NCBI RefSeq assembly: GCF_027257875.1
Contig: NZ_JAPVQY010000031.1
Coordinates: 1 to 64,000 of the forward strand
Reading direction: 5' to 3'
Origin: Burkholderia sp. IMCC1007
GTDB lineage: Bacteria > Pseudomonadota > Gammaproteobacteria > Burkholderiales > Burkholderiaceae
DNA length: 64,000 nucleotides
Below the pieces are notes generated by a model. That model was not told the DNA's origin. It saw only the letters and a list, made by a program, of their open reading frames with translations, and ran no database searches. Both the position numbers and the translations under genes were made by a program. Below are positions 56,105 to 64,000 of the stretch, piece by piece. Positions within the stretch are counted from its first letter, which is position 1; the number at the start of each line of letters is the position of its first letter.

Positions 56105-56359
56105 GTCGGCTCCAGACAAAATCGGGTAAGAGGCCTGTCACGTTAGTTCGAAAGCGCGACCGGGGCTTGTATGCTTCCGACACCGACTCGTCTAACCCCG
56201 ACACCGCGCCGCGGGTGGGCGGCGGCGTTCCATTCGACATTAGGGGGATTGGCATTCGCGCCCCCGGGGTGCAAGGGTGCCTGCCGCGCAACCGGCGCAT
56301 CTGGACCAGCAGCCAACGGGACACGCGAGGCCCGTTTGCGAGCGGCCAAACCGCCTCGC

Positions 56360-56388
56360 TTGCATCACCACCGGCAAACCCTGTAGAA
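56360..56388 (+). promoter_or_regulatory. promoter of tRNA-Gly
   Basis: TTGCAT (56360-56365) and TAGAAT (56383-56388) with a 17-base spacer, ending 11 bases before the tRNA 5' end. Confidence 0.7.
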
Positions 56389-56399
56389 TTACGCGTTCT

Positions 56400-56474
56400 G
56401 CGGGCGTCGTATAATGGCCATTACCTCAGCTTCCCAAGCTGATGACGTGGGTTCGATTCCCATCGCCCGCTCCA
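56400..56474 (+). tRNA. tRNA-Gly (anticodon CCC)
   Basis: A 75-nt tRNA with encoded CCA. Acceptor stem GCGGGCG/CGCCCGC, anticodon loop TTCCCAA with anticodon CCC, T-loop GTTCGATTC. A tyrosine recombinase gene follows 84 bases downstream, so the 3' end is the likely attachment site of the island. Confidence 0.96.
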
Positions 56475-56558
56475 CACACCACTTAGCCCCTTGATTCCGC
56501 TGGGTTATGTGCGTGTCTCACGAGCTTCGCCGCACCACTACTACAGTGGTCTCCTACG

Positions 56559-58562
56559 GTGGCTCAAACCTCCTGCCTCTATCGTCGCCCCAGCGGCATC
56601 TACGTCGTTCGTCTCGTCGTCCCGAAACGGTTGCGCGCAGCAGTCGGCAAGAACGAAATTCACGCGTCCACGCGACTCCGGGATTGGGAAGCCGCTAAAC
56701 TCGTCGCCCATCAGATTCAGTCGCATTGGCGCGGGCACTTCATGACGTTGGACATCGAAAAACTGCGGGCAGGAAACCCGTTGCTTGACGGCGAGGGCAT
56801 GGTTCCCATTGTCGAGGCTGCCCGGACCGTCGGTATGCAGGCGGAATCGCTGGCGAATGAACTGCTCAACGATGGCGCGCATGTCTTCACGCACCTTCAC
56901 GGGCAATCCTGCTGGCGGGTGCCAGTGCTCAACGACCTGGACCGGGACTTCGGCGGCGAATTCATCTGGAACGAGGTGGAGATCAACGGCGAGCGAACCG
57001 TCCACACCGGAACCGTGCGCGTCCTCGATGGCCGGGCCACGCTGCAACAGGTCATCACCGCCGGGGCGGCACACGAAGGTGTGTTCCGAGACGGCAAGTC
57101 GGCGGCCATCTTTCTTGAGGACCCGATAGCCATCGACCTCGCTCGTTGCATCGTTTACAAAACGGCCGTCACGAAGGTTCGCGCCCGGCTGGTTGCATCA
57201 CTCAGCCCTGCCTCCACTGTCGCCTTGCCACCGCTGTCGATCATTTCGAGCGCGTCCATAGCTGCATTGCCCGTCCCAAGCCCGTCAGCGACCGTTGGCG
57301 CCGCCCCAACCGGGTTGCCGGCGCGCATTGAACCAACGCCGGTCGTATTCGATCCGATCACGGCCAAACATGGCAAGAAACGATTCTGGGACCTGTTCGA
57401 GCTTTACGCACGAAGTCGCACGTGGGGCGAGGATCAAACCCGGCGCATGACAACAGAAGCACGTCTTTTTCGCGACCTCATGGGCGACCCGGAACTCGGC
57501 GAAATCGAACTGGAGACCATCGACCAATACGCCAGCCGCTTGGCGCAGTTACCTCCCGACATCTATCTAGCCAAGCGCCGGTTCGGAACCGACTCGCTCG
57601 ACGACTTAATCCGCATTGCGGAACGCGAAGGACTTGAACTCAAGCGGGAAGCGACGATCAAGGGGCACATTGGACGCCTTAGCGAGATCCTCGCATTCGG
57701 CGAGCGCAAGCACATGCTGCGGTTCAACCCCGCATCAGACTACAAGCGTGGCGATGGGCGGTTCAATGCGCCGCGCGCTCAGGACGAGCGACACGCATTT
57801 ACCTCGCAGGAGTTGTCGTTGATCTTCGCGCAGGACTGGTTTGCTACCGGTGCCGGTTCGTTCAACCGGACGGGTTGGACCACTTGGCGTCCACACTACT
57901 ACTGGCTGCCCTTGCTCGGTCTATTCACTGGCGGACGAATCAACGAACTCTGCCAGTTATACCTATCGGACATCCACCAGACGGAAGGCGGCGCGTGGTA
58001 TCTCGATTTCAACCTCATGGGGCCCGACAAGGTTGACGAGGGCGACAAATCCCTCAAGACGATCAATGCGCTGCGCGTCGTCCCGCTACATAACAGGCTC
58101 GTCCAACTCGGTCTGCCGGAATACGTGCAGACGCTTCGCAAAGCGGGCTATGCCCGTCTATTCCCGGAACTCAAACGAGATGCGGTGAAGGGGTATGGGA
58201 AGCCAGCAAGTTCTTGGTTCAATGAACGATTCTTGGGACGAACGCTCGGCATCGAACGCAACGGAATGAAGACGTTTCACTCGTTCCGACACACGTTCCT
58301 GACCGCAACCGAACGTCTAGGCACTCCAGAACGGGTGATGGCGCAAATAGCAGGGCATCAGCGCGGAGACACTGAAAGCTGGAACCGCTATGCGAAGGAC
58401 CGTGACGCTGACCAGTTGGCCGCTGTGATCAATGGGCTGGCCTTCCCTGAAGCAGACGGCATCGCACCGTTCATTGCGTCAGACGGCATCCGGGCCATTG
58501 AATGCGCCAAGCGTCAGAAGGATCTTGTGCGTCGTGGATCGAGCGGCACGCGGGCTGACTAG
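56559..58562 (+). CDS. tyrosine recombinase (island integrase)
   Basis: A 667-residue integrase, larger than phage types. The N-terminus (YRRPSGIYVVRLVVPKRLR) resembles the DUF6538 domain at the front of such integrases. A Ser/Ala/Pro-rich linker (about 210-265) and a SAM-like core-binding domain follow. The catalytic domain (about 410-620) has Arg in FTGGRINEL (near 460), HSFRHTFLT (near 573), GHQRGD and the nucleophile Tyr in WNRYAKD (near 610). It starts with GTG. Next to tRNA-Gly, its presumed target, and convergent with the XRE gene four bases beyond its stop. Confidence 0.9.
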   Translation: MAQTSCLYRRPSGIYVVRLVVPKRLRAAVGKNEIHASTRLRDWEAAKLVAHQIQSHWRGHFMTLDIEKLRAGNPLLDGEGMVPIVEAARTVGMQAESLANELLNDGAHVFTHLHGQSCWRVPVLNDLDRDFGGEFIWNEVEINGERTVHTGTVRVLDGRATLQQVITAGAAHEGVFRDGKSAAIFLEDPIAIDLARCIVYKTAVTKVRARLVASLSPASTVALPPLSIISSASIAALPVPSPSATVGAAPTGLPARIEPTPVVFDPITAKHGKKRFWDLFELYARSRTWGEDQTRRMTTEARLFRDLMGDPELGEIELETIDQYASRLAQLPPDIYLAKRRFGTDSLDDLIRIAEREGLELKREATIKGHIGRLSEILAFGERKHMLRFNPASDYKRGDGRFNAPRAQDERHAFTSQELSLIFAQDWFATGAGSFNRTGWTTWRPHYYWLPLLGLFTGGRINELCQLYLSDIHQTEGGAWYLDFNLMGPDKVDEGDKSLKTINALRVVPLHNRLVQLGLPEYVQTLRKAGYARLFPELKRDAVKGYGKPASSWFNERFLGRTLGIERNGMKTFHSFRHTFLTATERLGTPERVMAQIAGHQRGDTESWNRYAKDRDADQLAAVINGLAFPEADGIAPFIASDGIRAIECAKRQKDLVRRGSSGTRAD

Positions 58563-58565
58563 CCC

Positions 58566-58820
58566 CTAGTCTTGAACTGACGATGCGCCCTCCGCACCGT
58601 CTTCCTCGAACAATGTCTTGACCGGCACGCCGAGAGCATCGGCGATTGTCTGAATTGAGTCCAAGGATGGATTTGCCTTGCCGGTCTCGATCTTCCCCAT
58701 ATAGCTACGAACGAAGCCGCACTTGTCGGCGAAAGCCTCTTGGCTAAGCCCGGTCGTAGCTTTCCGCAGTTCTCGAACCCTCGCCCCGAAGCGATTCCTG
58801 AGTGATGTGTTTGCCGTCAT
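58566..58820 (-). CDS. XRE family transcriptional regulator
   Basis: An 84-residue repressor-like protein: one HTH_3 domain (about 12-66, with LSQEAFADKCGFVRSYMGKI and GKANPSLDSIQTIADALGV) and a short acidic tail. An ATG three codons upstream (58829) is also possible. It probably controls island genes, perhaps the convergent integrase or the divergent small secreted protein. Confidence 0.85.
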   Translation of the reverse strand: MTANTSLRNRFGARVRELRKATTGLSQEAFADKCGFVRSYMGKIETGKANPSLDSIQTIADALGVPVKTLFEEDGAEGASSVQD

Positions 58821-58896
58821 GCACGGCATTGTTGGCGGGCACGTATAATCGCGACACACCCTAAAAATGGCCACCCTTAAAGAGGCCACCCTATAA

Positions 58897-59250
58897 ATGA
58901 CACGACCACATGCAAACCATCGGCGCGCAACGCGCACTTCCATAGCGTTGCTGCTCGCGCTGATGTGCGGACCGGTAACGACCACCCGGGCATGGGCTGG
59001 CAGCGAAGGCATATGTCTGCAAATCAGTCGGATGGCCCTGGAGATGGCACGAGACAGAGACGATGGGGTTCCCTATGCGACCGAGCAAGCGAAATTCGAA
59101 ACGAGCCTCAAAACGATCCAGCCCGACTGGCGGCGCGAATTCCGCGGACTCTACATGGGCTCACTCGATCTGGTTTACAAACGTCAACGCGATGCCACAC
59201 CGGATCAGTTGCAACGCGCGGTCTACAAGGTTTGCGCTTCCGAATACTGA
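58897..59250 (+). CDS. small secreted protein of unknown function
   Basis: A 117-residue protein with a signal peptide of about 34 residues (basic start, hydrophobic SIALLLALMCG, cleavage near AWA-G). The mature part is helical and charged, with two cysteines (EGICLQIS and YKVCASEY) that may pair. A TATAAT at 58845-58850 lies about 45 bases upstream. No family recognised. Confidence 0.6.
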   Translation: MTRPHANHRRATRTSIALLLALMCGPVTTTRAWAGSEGICLQISRMALEMARDRDDGVPYATEQAKFETSLKTIQPDWRREFRGLYMGSLDLVYKRQRDATPDQLQRAVYKVCASEY

Positions 59251-59339
59251 AACGCAACGCTGCCGTAGCGCAACAGACGCGGGGGCACGTCTTGTTGCGT
59301 TTGTCCACCGCCCGCCATATCTAGAAAGAGACCTAACGA

Positions 59340-59645
59340 ATGATAAAGAAGCTCGGGGCTTGCGCCTTGGCCCTTACCCTGTCCGCATGCATGACGATGG
59401 GAAGCAAGTTCGACATCCACGACGCCGACCAATTCGTTCCGGGCGTGACGACGATGCAGCAAGCGCAAGAGAAGCTTGGCACACCGACGGCCACCAACGC
59501 TATGCCGAACGGCGGCACGCTCCAACAATGGATGTATTCGCAAGCGTCAGTGATCGGTGGCACTTCGTCTAACCTTGCAATCCTTTTCGACAAAGACGGC
59601 AAAATGATCCGCATCCAAAGTCGCGGGCAGGTCAATACCCGGTAG
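59340..59645 (+). CDS. SmpA/OmlA (BamE-like) lipoprotein
   Basis: A 101-residue lipoprotein: signal with lipobox LSAC (Cys17), then the BamE-like fold with PGVTTMQQAQEKLGTPTAT and LFDKDGKMIRIQSRG. Such small domains occur in BamE and in phage or island lipoproteins. It lies 89 bases after the previous secreted protein gene. Confidence 0.75.
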   Translation: MIKKLGACALALTLSACMTMGSKFDIHDADQFVPGVTTMQQAQEKLGTPTATNAMPNGGTLQQWMYSQASVIGGTSSNLAILFDKDGKMIRIQSRGQVNTR

Positions 59646-59653
59646 TGCTGCGG

Positions 59654-60010
59654 TCATCCACGAAGGGCGGCGCGTGCTTTAGCGCACCGCTGCCCAAGCA
59701 CTAGCATGGGCACGAACAACCGGTCGGCAAACCGAGCCGCATACGCCCACCGCGTCCCGTTTGGGGTCACCGCATCCATGTAATTATTACCGTTCGCCTG
59801 CTGAATTTTTAGGCTCGCGATTTTTCCATCGCAACCCATTGATTTCATTGAATTAAAAAAATCAATGTTGCCTACCAGATCTATTGAAAAGCCTATCTCC
59901 GGTTTATAAGCTTCTTCCTCCCAAACGTGCAGCCAAGGCTGCGCTAACCAAACCACGCGGAGGAATGATGGTTGTTCAGGTAATCGAGAATTATGAGAAT
60001 TTCGGACCAA
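59654..60010 (-). CDS. doubtful reading frame, possibly a gene remnant
   Basis: The last 75 residues look protein-like (SIDLVGNIDFFNSMKSMGCD, then NGTRWAYAARFADRLFVP) but the beginning overlaps the start of the opposite gene and has no clear start or ribosome site. It may be the 3' end of a truncated gene. If it is not coding, 59646-59967 is an empty gap. Confidence 0.25.
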   Translation of the reverse strand: MVRNSHNSRLPEQPSFLRVVWLAQPWLHVWEEEAYKPEIGFSIDLVGNIDFFNSMKSMGCDGKIASLKIQQANGNNYMDAVTPNGTRWAYAARFADRLFVPMLVLGQRCAKARAALRG

Positions 60011-60345
60011 GCGATCCGGACTGCTTCGATGAAATTCAATGCAACATGGATGCAGCGCTTTTTCTGGTCGCCGAATCCGGACAACAGGTAGATTCCGATG
60101 GATGGTCGAAGCAGATTTTCAAACATCAAAGCGACGCGGTCTTATTCATAAAAGACTTGGTAGCAGCAAGTTACCATTTTCGGATAACCGACAAGATATA
60201 CATTCAGTTTATCTCCGGCTGGGGTTTCGATCACTTCAACACGTTGCTTGACCTCGCACGGCTTCTTTTGGACGACGATGAAGAACTGTCCCAGCTAATG
60301 CAGGACGATGACGACCTATTCCCACCGGGTCCGTGGTGGATGTAA
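59968..60345 (+). CDS. acidic protein of unknown function
   Basis: A 125-residue soluble protein starting MVVQVIENYENFGPSD, with a central FLVAESGQQVDSDGWSKQIF and a strongly acidic C-terminal part (LLLDDDEELSQLMQDDDDLF). GGAGGA lies just upstream; two adjacent ATGs (59965 and 59968) are possible. Lower GC than the chromosome. No family recognised; acidic small proteins in islands can be immunity or DNA-mimic proteins, which is only a suggestion. Confidence 0.55.
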   Translation: MVVQVIENYENFGPSDPDCFDEIQCNMDAALFLVAESGQQVDSDGWSKQIFKHQSDAVLFIKDLVAASYHFRITDKIYIQFISGWGFDHFNTLLDLARLLLDDDEELSQLMQDDDDLFPPGPWWM

Positions 60346-60410
60346 TCGACCCGGAAGTCGCTTGCCTACAAAGACCCCAGTTACAAGCGGGAACTCGGGC
60401 GAGCGCCTGC

Positions 60411-60986
60411 TCAAGCTCCACCACGAATAGCGTTGATCGTCGCCCGTGAAACTGCATAGCCCCGCGCAAGGGCACTCACCGATTCCCCGCGCGCCAACCT
60501 TTCGCGAATTTCGCGGCGCTGTTCTGGGGTGGTTTTCGACGGTCTGCCGAGCTTTTTCCCCTCGGCGCGAGCACGGGCCAGTCCCGCCTGCGTGCGTTCG
60601 ATCAGCAGGTCGCGCTCCATTTCCGCGACCGCGGCCAGCATCGACAGCAGCAGTTTGCCCGCCGTTGAGGTTAGATCGGTCGCACCGAGTTGGAGCACGA
60701 TGACTTTGATGCCACGCTCGCCCAGATGCCGGACAGTCTGCAACACGTCGATGGCGTCGCGCCCGAGCCGGTCCAGCTTCGATACGACCAACGTTTCGCC
60801 CTTGCGTATCTGCCCGAGGAGGCGCTTGAACCCAGGACGCTGCTCCGCACAGACCTTGCCGCTGACACCTTCATCGGCGAACCAGAACTCCGGTTCGATC
60901 TGGTAGCCCGCCTGCATAAGTTCAACGAACTGGTTATCTGCCGTCTGCTGTCCAGTCGAGACCCGACCGTATCCAAACACCACCAT
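60411..60986 (-). CDS. serine recombinase (resolvase/invertase family)
   Basis: A 191-residue small serine recombinase. The catalytic domain (1-140) has YGRVSTGQQTADNQ (nucleophile Ser9), SKLDRLGRD and AEMERDLLIERTQAGLARAR; the C-terminal HTH_7 (about 150-190) has SVSALARGYAVSRATINAI. It would resolve or invert DNA at short sites. No matching transposase is nearby, so it may be a resolvase left by a transposon or serve island upkeep. Confidence 0.92.
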   Translation of the reverse strand: MVVFGYGRVSTGQQTADNQFVELMQAGYQIEPEFWFADEGVSGKVCAEQRPGFKRLLGQIRKGETLVVSKLDRLGRDAIDVLQTVRHLGERGIKVIVLQLGATDLTSTAGKLLLSMLAAVAEMERDLLIERTQAGLARARAEGKKLGRPSKTTPEQRREIRERLARGESVSALARGYAVSRATINAIRGGA

Positions 60987-61128
60987 CGCTACTCTCCCCA
61001 AGGAAATGTGCCACAAATTGGTGCCAGAGTAGGACGCCGTGTCAGGAAAGCCAAGGGGTAATTTTTTGGCGGGTCAAAAGCAACGGTCGGATACCGCCGG
61101 AAGCCGGTCGTTATTCGGCGCGCGATCA

Positions 61129-61158
61129 ATCACACTTTGTCACACCAGTGTGATATAG
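61129..61158 (+). promoter_or_regulatory. palindromic operator and -10 box before the RHH gene
   Basis: TCACACT (61129-61135) is followed by the palindrome TCACACCAGTGTGA (61139-61152) and TATAGT (61153-61158). The sites touch the -10 box, so binding would repress the ribbon-helix-helix gene at 61202. Confidence 0.5.
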
Positions 61159-61201
61159 TTTGTTTTTGTTGTTTCCCCTTCACTCTTTTTGGAACTGACT
61201 C

Positions 61202-61525
61202 ATGGCTACTGACAAGCGCCGCATCACTCTGGCAGTGGATACGTCCACCGCTGACCTTCTTTCTTGGCTTGCTGACGCAACCGAACTCACCGAGTCCGGC
61301 ATCGTCAACCGTTTGTTATCCTCACATATCGAGGAACTGTGGGAACTGCGAACATGGCTCGAACAGCTTCCGCGCGATAGCAAGGAATGGGCGCTGGGCA
61401 CCAACCTCCTCGCGAGCTACGGCCCGGACGACCTCGTTAAAGGAATCAAGCGCATTGCCCCCGGCTACGAGACTATCGGCGATCGGTTTGAGCGCAGCTT
61501 GACCGAGGCCGGAGTATCGAAATGA
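61202..61525 (+). CDS. ribbon-helix-helix-like DNA-binding protein
   Basis: A 107-residue protein whose first 45 residues fit a CopG/Arc-type ribbon-helix-helix: DKRRITLAVDTSTADLLSWL, then TESGIVNRLLSSHI. The rest is helical. It overlaps the next gene by ATGA (61522-61525), so the two are coupled. A palindrome overlapping its promoter suggests autorepression. Confidence 0.65.
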   Translation: MATDKRRITLAVDTSTADLLSWLADATELTESGIVNRLLSSHIEELWELRTWLEQLPRDSKEWALGTNLLASYGPDDLVKGIKRIAPGYETIGDRFERSLTEAGVSK

Positions 61526-62415
61526 ACGCCGCAGCGATCCAGCACGAAACGACTATGCAGGCGCGAGACGATCTGGATTCGCTGCTTGACGATCTACCGA
61601 TACCGACGCACTTGGGTGCGTCACAACTCAAACTCGTCGGACCGGCTAGCATTGCGGTCCGCACCGAGTCGGGAGCATACGAATTCCCATGCGATGGATG
61701 GAAGCATCTGGCTGAAGTAGACGACCACATACTCCTCGACAGGCTGCGGGAGTTGGCGGGGCCGCTCACCTCCGCGACGACATCTGCGCGCTACATGCGG
61801 CACCGAGTAGAAATCAGCCAACTCAGTCTTGCGCTCAACCGACGCGGCAAGATCGCCCCTCGCTTTCGACCACTTCCAAAGCCTGCCCATACATGCGCCG
61901 CAGGTGGACCCGATGAGTTTCTAGGGCGAGACCGTCAAGTTATCGATTGCCACTGGTTGCACGAACGCGGGCACCGATATGTGATCGACACGGAACTGGA
62001 GTTTCGCGAGCTTTTCACTGGCGAGTCGTTCGATTTCAAGGGCGCCGCAGAATTTGCGCGTGCCAAGTGGACGGGCGAACGAAAGCTTCAAGCACTGGGC
62101 ATCGATGACGCACTCGCCGCGGAACTTGCTGCCCTACAGACCGACTCAATCCGCGAGAAGTGGAAACGTATCGACGGGTCCAAGGCTACATGGCGCAGCG
62201 CCCTCAATAACGCAACGCGTCGCCAGCGGAATGTGCGTAGCCATATTGACGACTGGATCGACGTGCGCGTAGCAATGGAACTGATTGGACTTGACGCGCC
62301 AGCGCACGAACTAGCATCACTTGTCGCCAGGATGCGCGGGACAAAGCCCATCGATGTGCGGGGCATGAAACGCAAGGTCGATACAATCAAAAAGCACTTG
62401 GGCATTTCGATCTAG
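61522..62415 (+). CDS. unknown protein coupled to the RHH gene, possible replication or partition protein
   Basis: A 297-residue soluble protein. No catalytic motif recognised. The C-terminal third is basic and helical (WRSALNNATRRQRNVRSH, RGMKRKVDTIKKHLGI), consistent with DNA binding. Its start overlaps the RHH gene, and 12-bp iteron-like repeats begin 13 bases after its stop. A regulator, basic protein and iterons in a row suggest a plasmid-like replication or partition module; this is inference only. Confidence 0.55.
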   Translation: MNAAAIQHETTMQARDDLDSLLDDLPIPTHLGASQLKLVGPASIAVRTESGAYEFPCDGWKHLAEVDDHILLDRLRELAGPLTSATTSARYMRHRVEISQLSLALNRRGKIAPRFRPLPKPAHTCAAGGPDEFLGRDRQVIDCHWLHERGHRYVIDTELEFRELFTGESFDFKGAAEFARAKWTGERKLQALGIDDALAAELAALQTDSIREKWKRIDGSKATWRSALNNATRRQRNVRSHIDDWIDVRVAMELIGLDAPAHELASLVARMRGTKPIDVRGMKRKVDTIKKHLGISI

Positions 62416-62937
62416 CGGGGCAGAACTCGGGATGGTGTCCGGGATACATTCCGGGATAGTTTTCGGGATACATCACGGGATAGTTGAACCGCGAATTTCC
62501 CATTAAAATCATATAGTTGCAAAAAATCCCGTTCCGTAGCCTGTAACCGGTAACTGAGTAGCGAAGTAGCCGAGTAACCATGGGCGGCTAGCGCCGCCCT
62601 CAGGTTCCTCCCGCTCGCCTTTCACAGAGCCTCCGGAATGAGAGGGCACGCGGAAAGAGAAGCCCCCTCTAGTTCGATCGGGTCTTCGTGGCATCCGGGG
62701 GGAAGGCGCTTCTCGCCCCCACTCGCGCCCGCAGTCGCGCCCCGTGGTTTGAACGGCCAGCAGCGCATTGGAACGGTCGGACCATATCGGGCTCGTGTTC
62801 GACGCAAGTGGTCACTGGCACAAGTATTCGCAAACGGCGGCTACATCAACATTACGGACCGGCCACGGCTAGAAAATTGGCCGGTCCTCGTCTAGACTCC
62901 TCGCTACTAAGACAACAATATGCGCGGGGCATACGAG
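62416..62937 (+). other. non-coding region with iterons and an inverted repeat
   Basis: About 520 bases. It holds the 12-bp repeats (62428-62487), then the AT-rich stretch CATTAAAATCATATAG, a set of short direct repeats (GAGTAGC, GAAGTAGC, GAGTAACC near 62556-62580) and an inverted repeat GGACCGGCCA/TGGCCGGTCC (62856-62887) just before the AAA_13 gene. No convincing gene. Confidence 0.55.
62428..62487 (+). repeat. five 12-bp iteron-like repeats
   Basis: CGGGAT begins at 62428, 62440, 62452, 62464 and 62476, exactly 12 bases apart. The remaining bases alternate (ATACATTC, ATAGTTTT, ATACATCA, ATAGTTGA), so a 24-bp unit repeats as well. An AT-rich stretch follows. The arrangement resembles iterons of a replication origin or a partition site. 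Confidence 0.75.
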
Positions 62938-64000
62938 ATGATCACTGGACTCGACATAGATAGTTTCGGTAGCTTTGCTGACCTGGATTGGAAAAAGCGT
63001 GTCCGAGACGGAGGAAATAATCCGCAAGACTTCAAACGCCTGAACATCTTGTATGGCCGGAACTACTCTGGAAAAACCACGCTTTCTCGAATTTTTCGGG
63101 CTTTAGAAACCGGACATCTTCCGCAGAATTACACGGATTCCTCATTCAAAATCCACGGCGACAAAGGGGACGTAACGCAGCTTACTATTGGCACACATGC
63201 CTATGATGTTCGCGTCTATAACCGCGATTTTGTCAGCGACAATCTGAGCTTTCTCGTTAATCAAAACAAAGACGGGGAAATAAAAACCTTCGCCATCGTC
63301 GGCGAGAAAAACAAGGAAGTTGAAGACGCGATCGCTGCGATTAGAGCGAAGCTAGGTAGTGTTGAGACCAAGGCCGGCTTACTCCACGATCTGGAAGAGA
63401 AGCGTAAAGAACGGGAACGAACAAAGAACAACCACAAGACCGCCCTCGATTCTCTCGAAGGAAAGCTTCGCACGCACGCCAATGATAAAATCAAGCGAAA
63501 CCGAACTTATGGCTCAGCCGTCTACAACATTGAGAGCATTAAGAAAGATATTACCTCGATCAAGAAGGCGAGCTTTACAGCCCTAACGACTGAAGAACAA
63601 GCTGCAAAGGTAAATTTACTGAAGCAAGAAGCGTTGCCCGATATTACAGACGCAACAGCAATCAATCTTGATATTGAATCAATAGCAAACACAGCGAAGG
63701 ATCTGCTTGAAAGGCAGATCAAGCCTACGCGGGCCATACAGGAGTTGCTTAGTGAGAGCGCTCTACAACTCTGGGTGAAACAGGGCATCCCCCTACACAA
63801 AAACAAGCGCGACACTTGTGCCTTCTGTCGTCAGAGCTTGCCACATGACATTTGGCAAGTCCTGGACTCCCACTTCAGCCAGGAATCGTCCGACCTTGAA
63901 TCTGCCCTTAACAGATGCATGACTACAGTTGACTCCGAGATCAAGCGCATTCCAGAATTTATGACTTTGACCGGGGATGAATTTTATTCAGAAGAGAAAA
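62938..64000 (+). CDS. AAA_13 family ATPase (PrrC/RloC-like), 3' end cut by window
   Basis: A frame open to the window end, at least 354 residues. The Walker A motif is LYGRNYSGKTTLSRIFRAL (near 38-56), right after ITGLDIDSFGSFADLDW. A long coiled coil follows (about 130-200), then CAFCRQSLPHDIWQVLDSHF, the Cys-x2-Cys element placed in the coil as in RloC zinc hooks. This is the AAA_13 pattern of the anticodon nucleases PrrC and RloC. The nuclease part, if present, lies beyond the window. An ATG six codons upstream (62920) is an alternative start. Visibly low GC. Confidence 0.8.
   Translation, partial: MITGLDIDSFGSFADLDWKKRVRDGGNNPQDFKRLNILYGRNYSGKTTLSRIFRALETGHLPQNYTDSSFKIHGDKGDVTQLTIGTHAYDVRVYNRDFVSDNLSFLVNQNKDGEIKTFAIVGEKNKEVEDAIAAIRAKLGSVETKAGLLHDLEEKRKERERTKNNHKTALDSLEGKLRTHANDKIKRNRTYGSAVYNIESIKKDITSIKKASFTALTTEEQAAKVNLLKQEALPDITDATAINLDIESIANTAKDLLERQIKPTRAIQELLSESALQLWVKQGIPLHKNKRDTCAFCRQSLPHDIWQVLDSHFSQESSDLESALNRCMTTVDSEIKRIPEFMTLTGDEFYSEEK

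Larger units (their letters stand above)
56400..64000 (+). mobile_element. integrative island at tRNA-Gly, left part
   Basis: Starts at tRNA-Gly with a tyrosine recombinase, followed by regulators, unknown proteins, a serine recombinase, iteron-like repeats and an AAA_13 ATPase, with visibly lower GC toward the end. The far boundary, expected as a repeat of the tRNA 3' end, lies outside the window. Confidence 0.75.

Noticed and set aside
62428..62487. Possible CRISPR array
   Set aside because: Units are 12 bp with no separate spacers; no cas genes in the window.
62387..62581. Minus-strand frame with repeated YPxM/NYP units
   Set aside because: The peptide repeat is just the translation of the 12-bp iteron-like DNA repeat; no ribosome site.

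Overview
The window looks like a piece of the main chromosome of a Burkholderia, most likely of the B. cepacia complex. The evidence is the very high GC coding style, the core gene order (minCDE; serS, rarA, lolA, ftsK, trxB; hemL, ribD, ribE ... ribBA, ribH, nusB) and a fused glucokinase-HexR gene beside zwf and pgl. This assignment is inferred from gene content, not from a database comparison.

Layout. An IS110-family insertion sequence (about 1-1502) abuts the stop codon of a small lipoprotein gene. Then come the minCDE division-site operon, a GNAT acetyltransferase, an alkane hydroxylase (alkB), a chemoreceptor gene broken by an internal deletion, and tRNA-Ser(CGA). A housekeeping block follows at 8.4-17.7 kb (serS, rarA, lolA, ftsK, trxB, Smr, TRIC-type channel). 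A glucose uptake and catabolism locus fills 17.8-26.8 kb: an ABC importer (gtsABCD order) diverges from zwf, pgl and glk-hexR around a perfect HexR-type palindrome, so the fused regulator probably controls both arms. Two likely accessory genes (DUF1493-like and a Tai4-like immunity protein), a Bcr/CflA exporter and an EVE-like protein lead to hemL and the riboflavin genes.

The riboflavin cluster is split by a 4.7 kb insertion (33.2-37.9 kb) bounded by identical 34-bp repeats. It re-creates the end of ribE with a new C-terminus and leaves the original ribE tail at the far end. It carries a Doc toxin with an AbrB-type antitoxin, a primase-like/helicase fusion resembling the TOTE conflict-system proteins, and an unrecognised partner gene, but no recognisable integrase. 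It is the most unusual object in the window and a good candidate for a mobile defence cassette.

From 38 to 56 kb ordinary chromosome resumes: ribBA (RibBX type), ribH, nusB, an aminotransferase, a lytic transglycosylase, ubiD, a LysE-type exporter, DUF2520 and YggT proteins, a DUF190-CrcB fluoride pair, a sirtuin, a NudK-like hydrolase divergent from a DeoR regulator, a two-part chromate transporter, and a cluster of very small genes including rpsU.

A second island begins at tRNA-Gly(CCC) (56400) and runs off the end. It has a large tyrosine recombinase, an XRE regulator, small secreted proteins, a serine recombinase, a ribbon-helix-helix regulator with its own operator, an unknown 297-residue protein followed by 12-bp iteron-like repeats, and the start of an AAA_13 (PrrC/RloC-like) ATPase that is probably an RNA-targeting defence protein.
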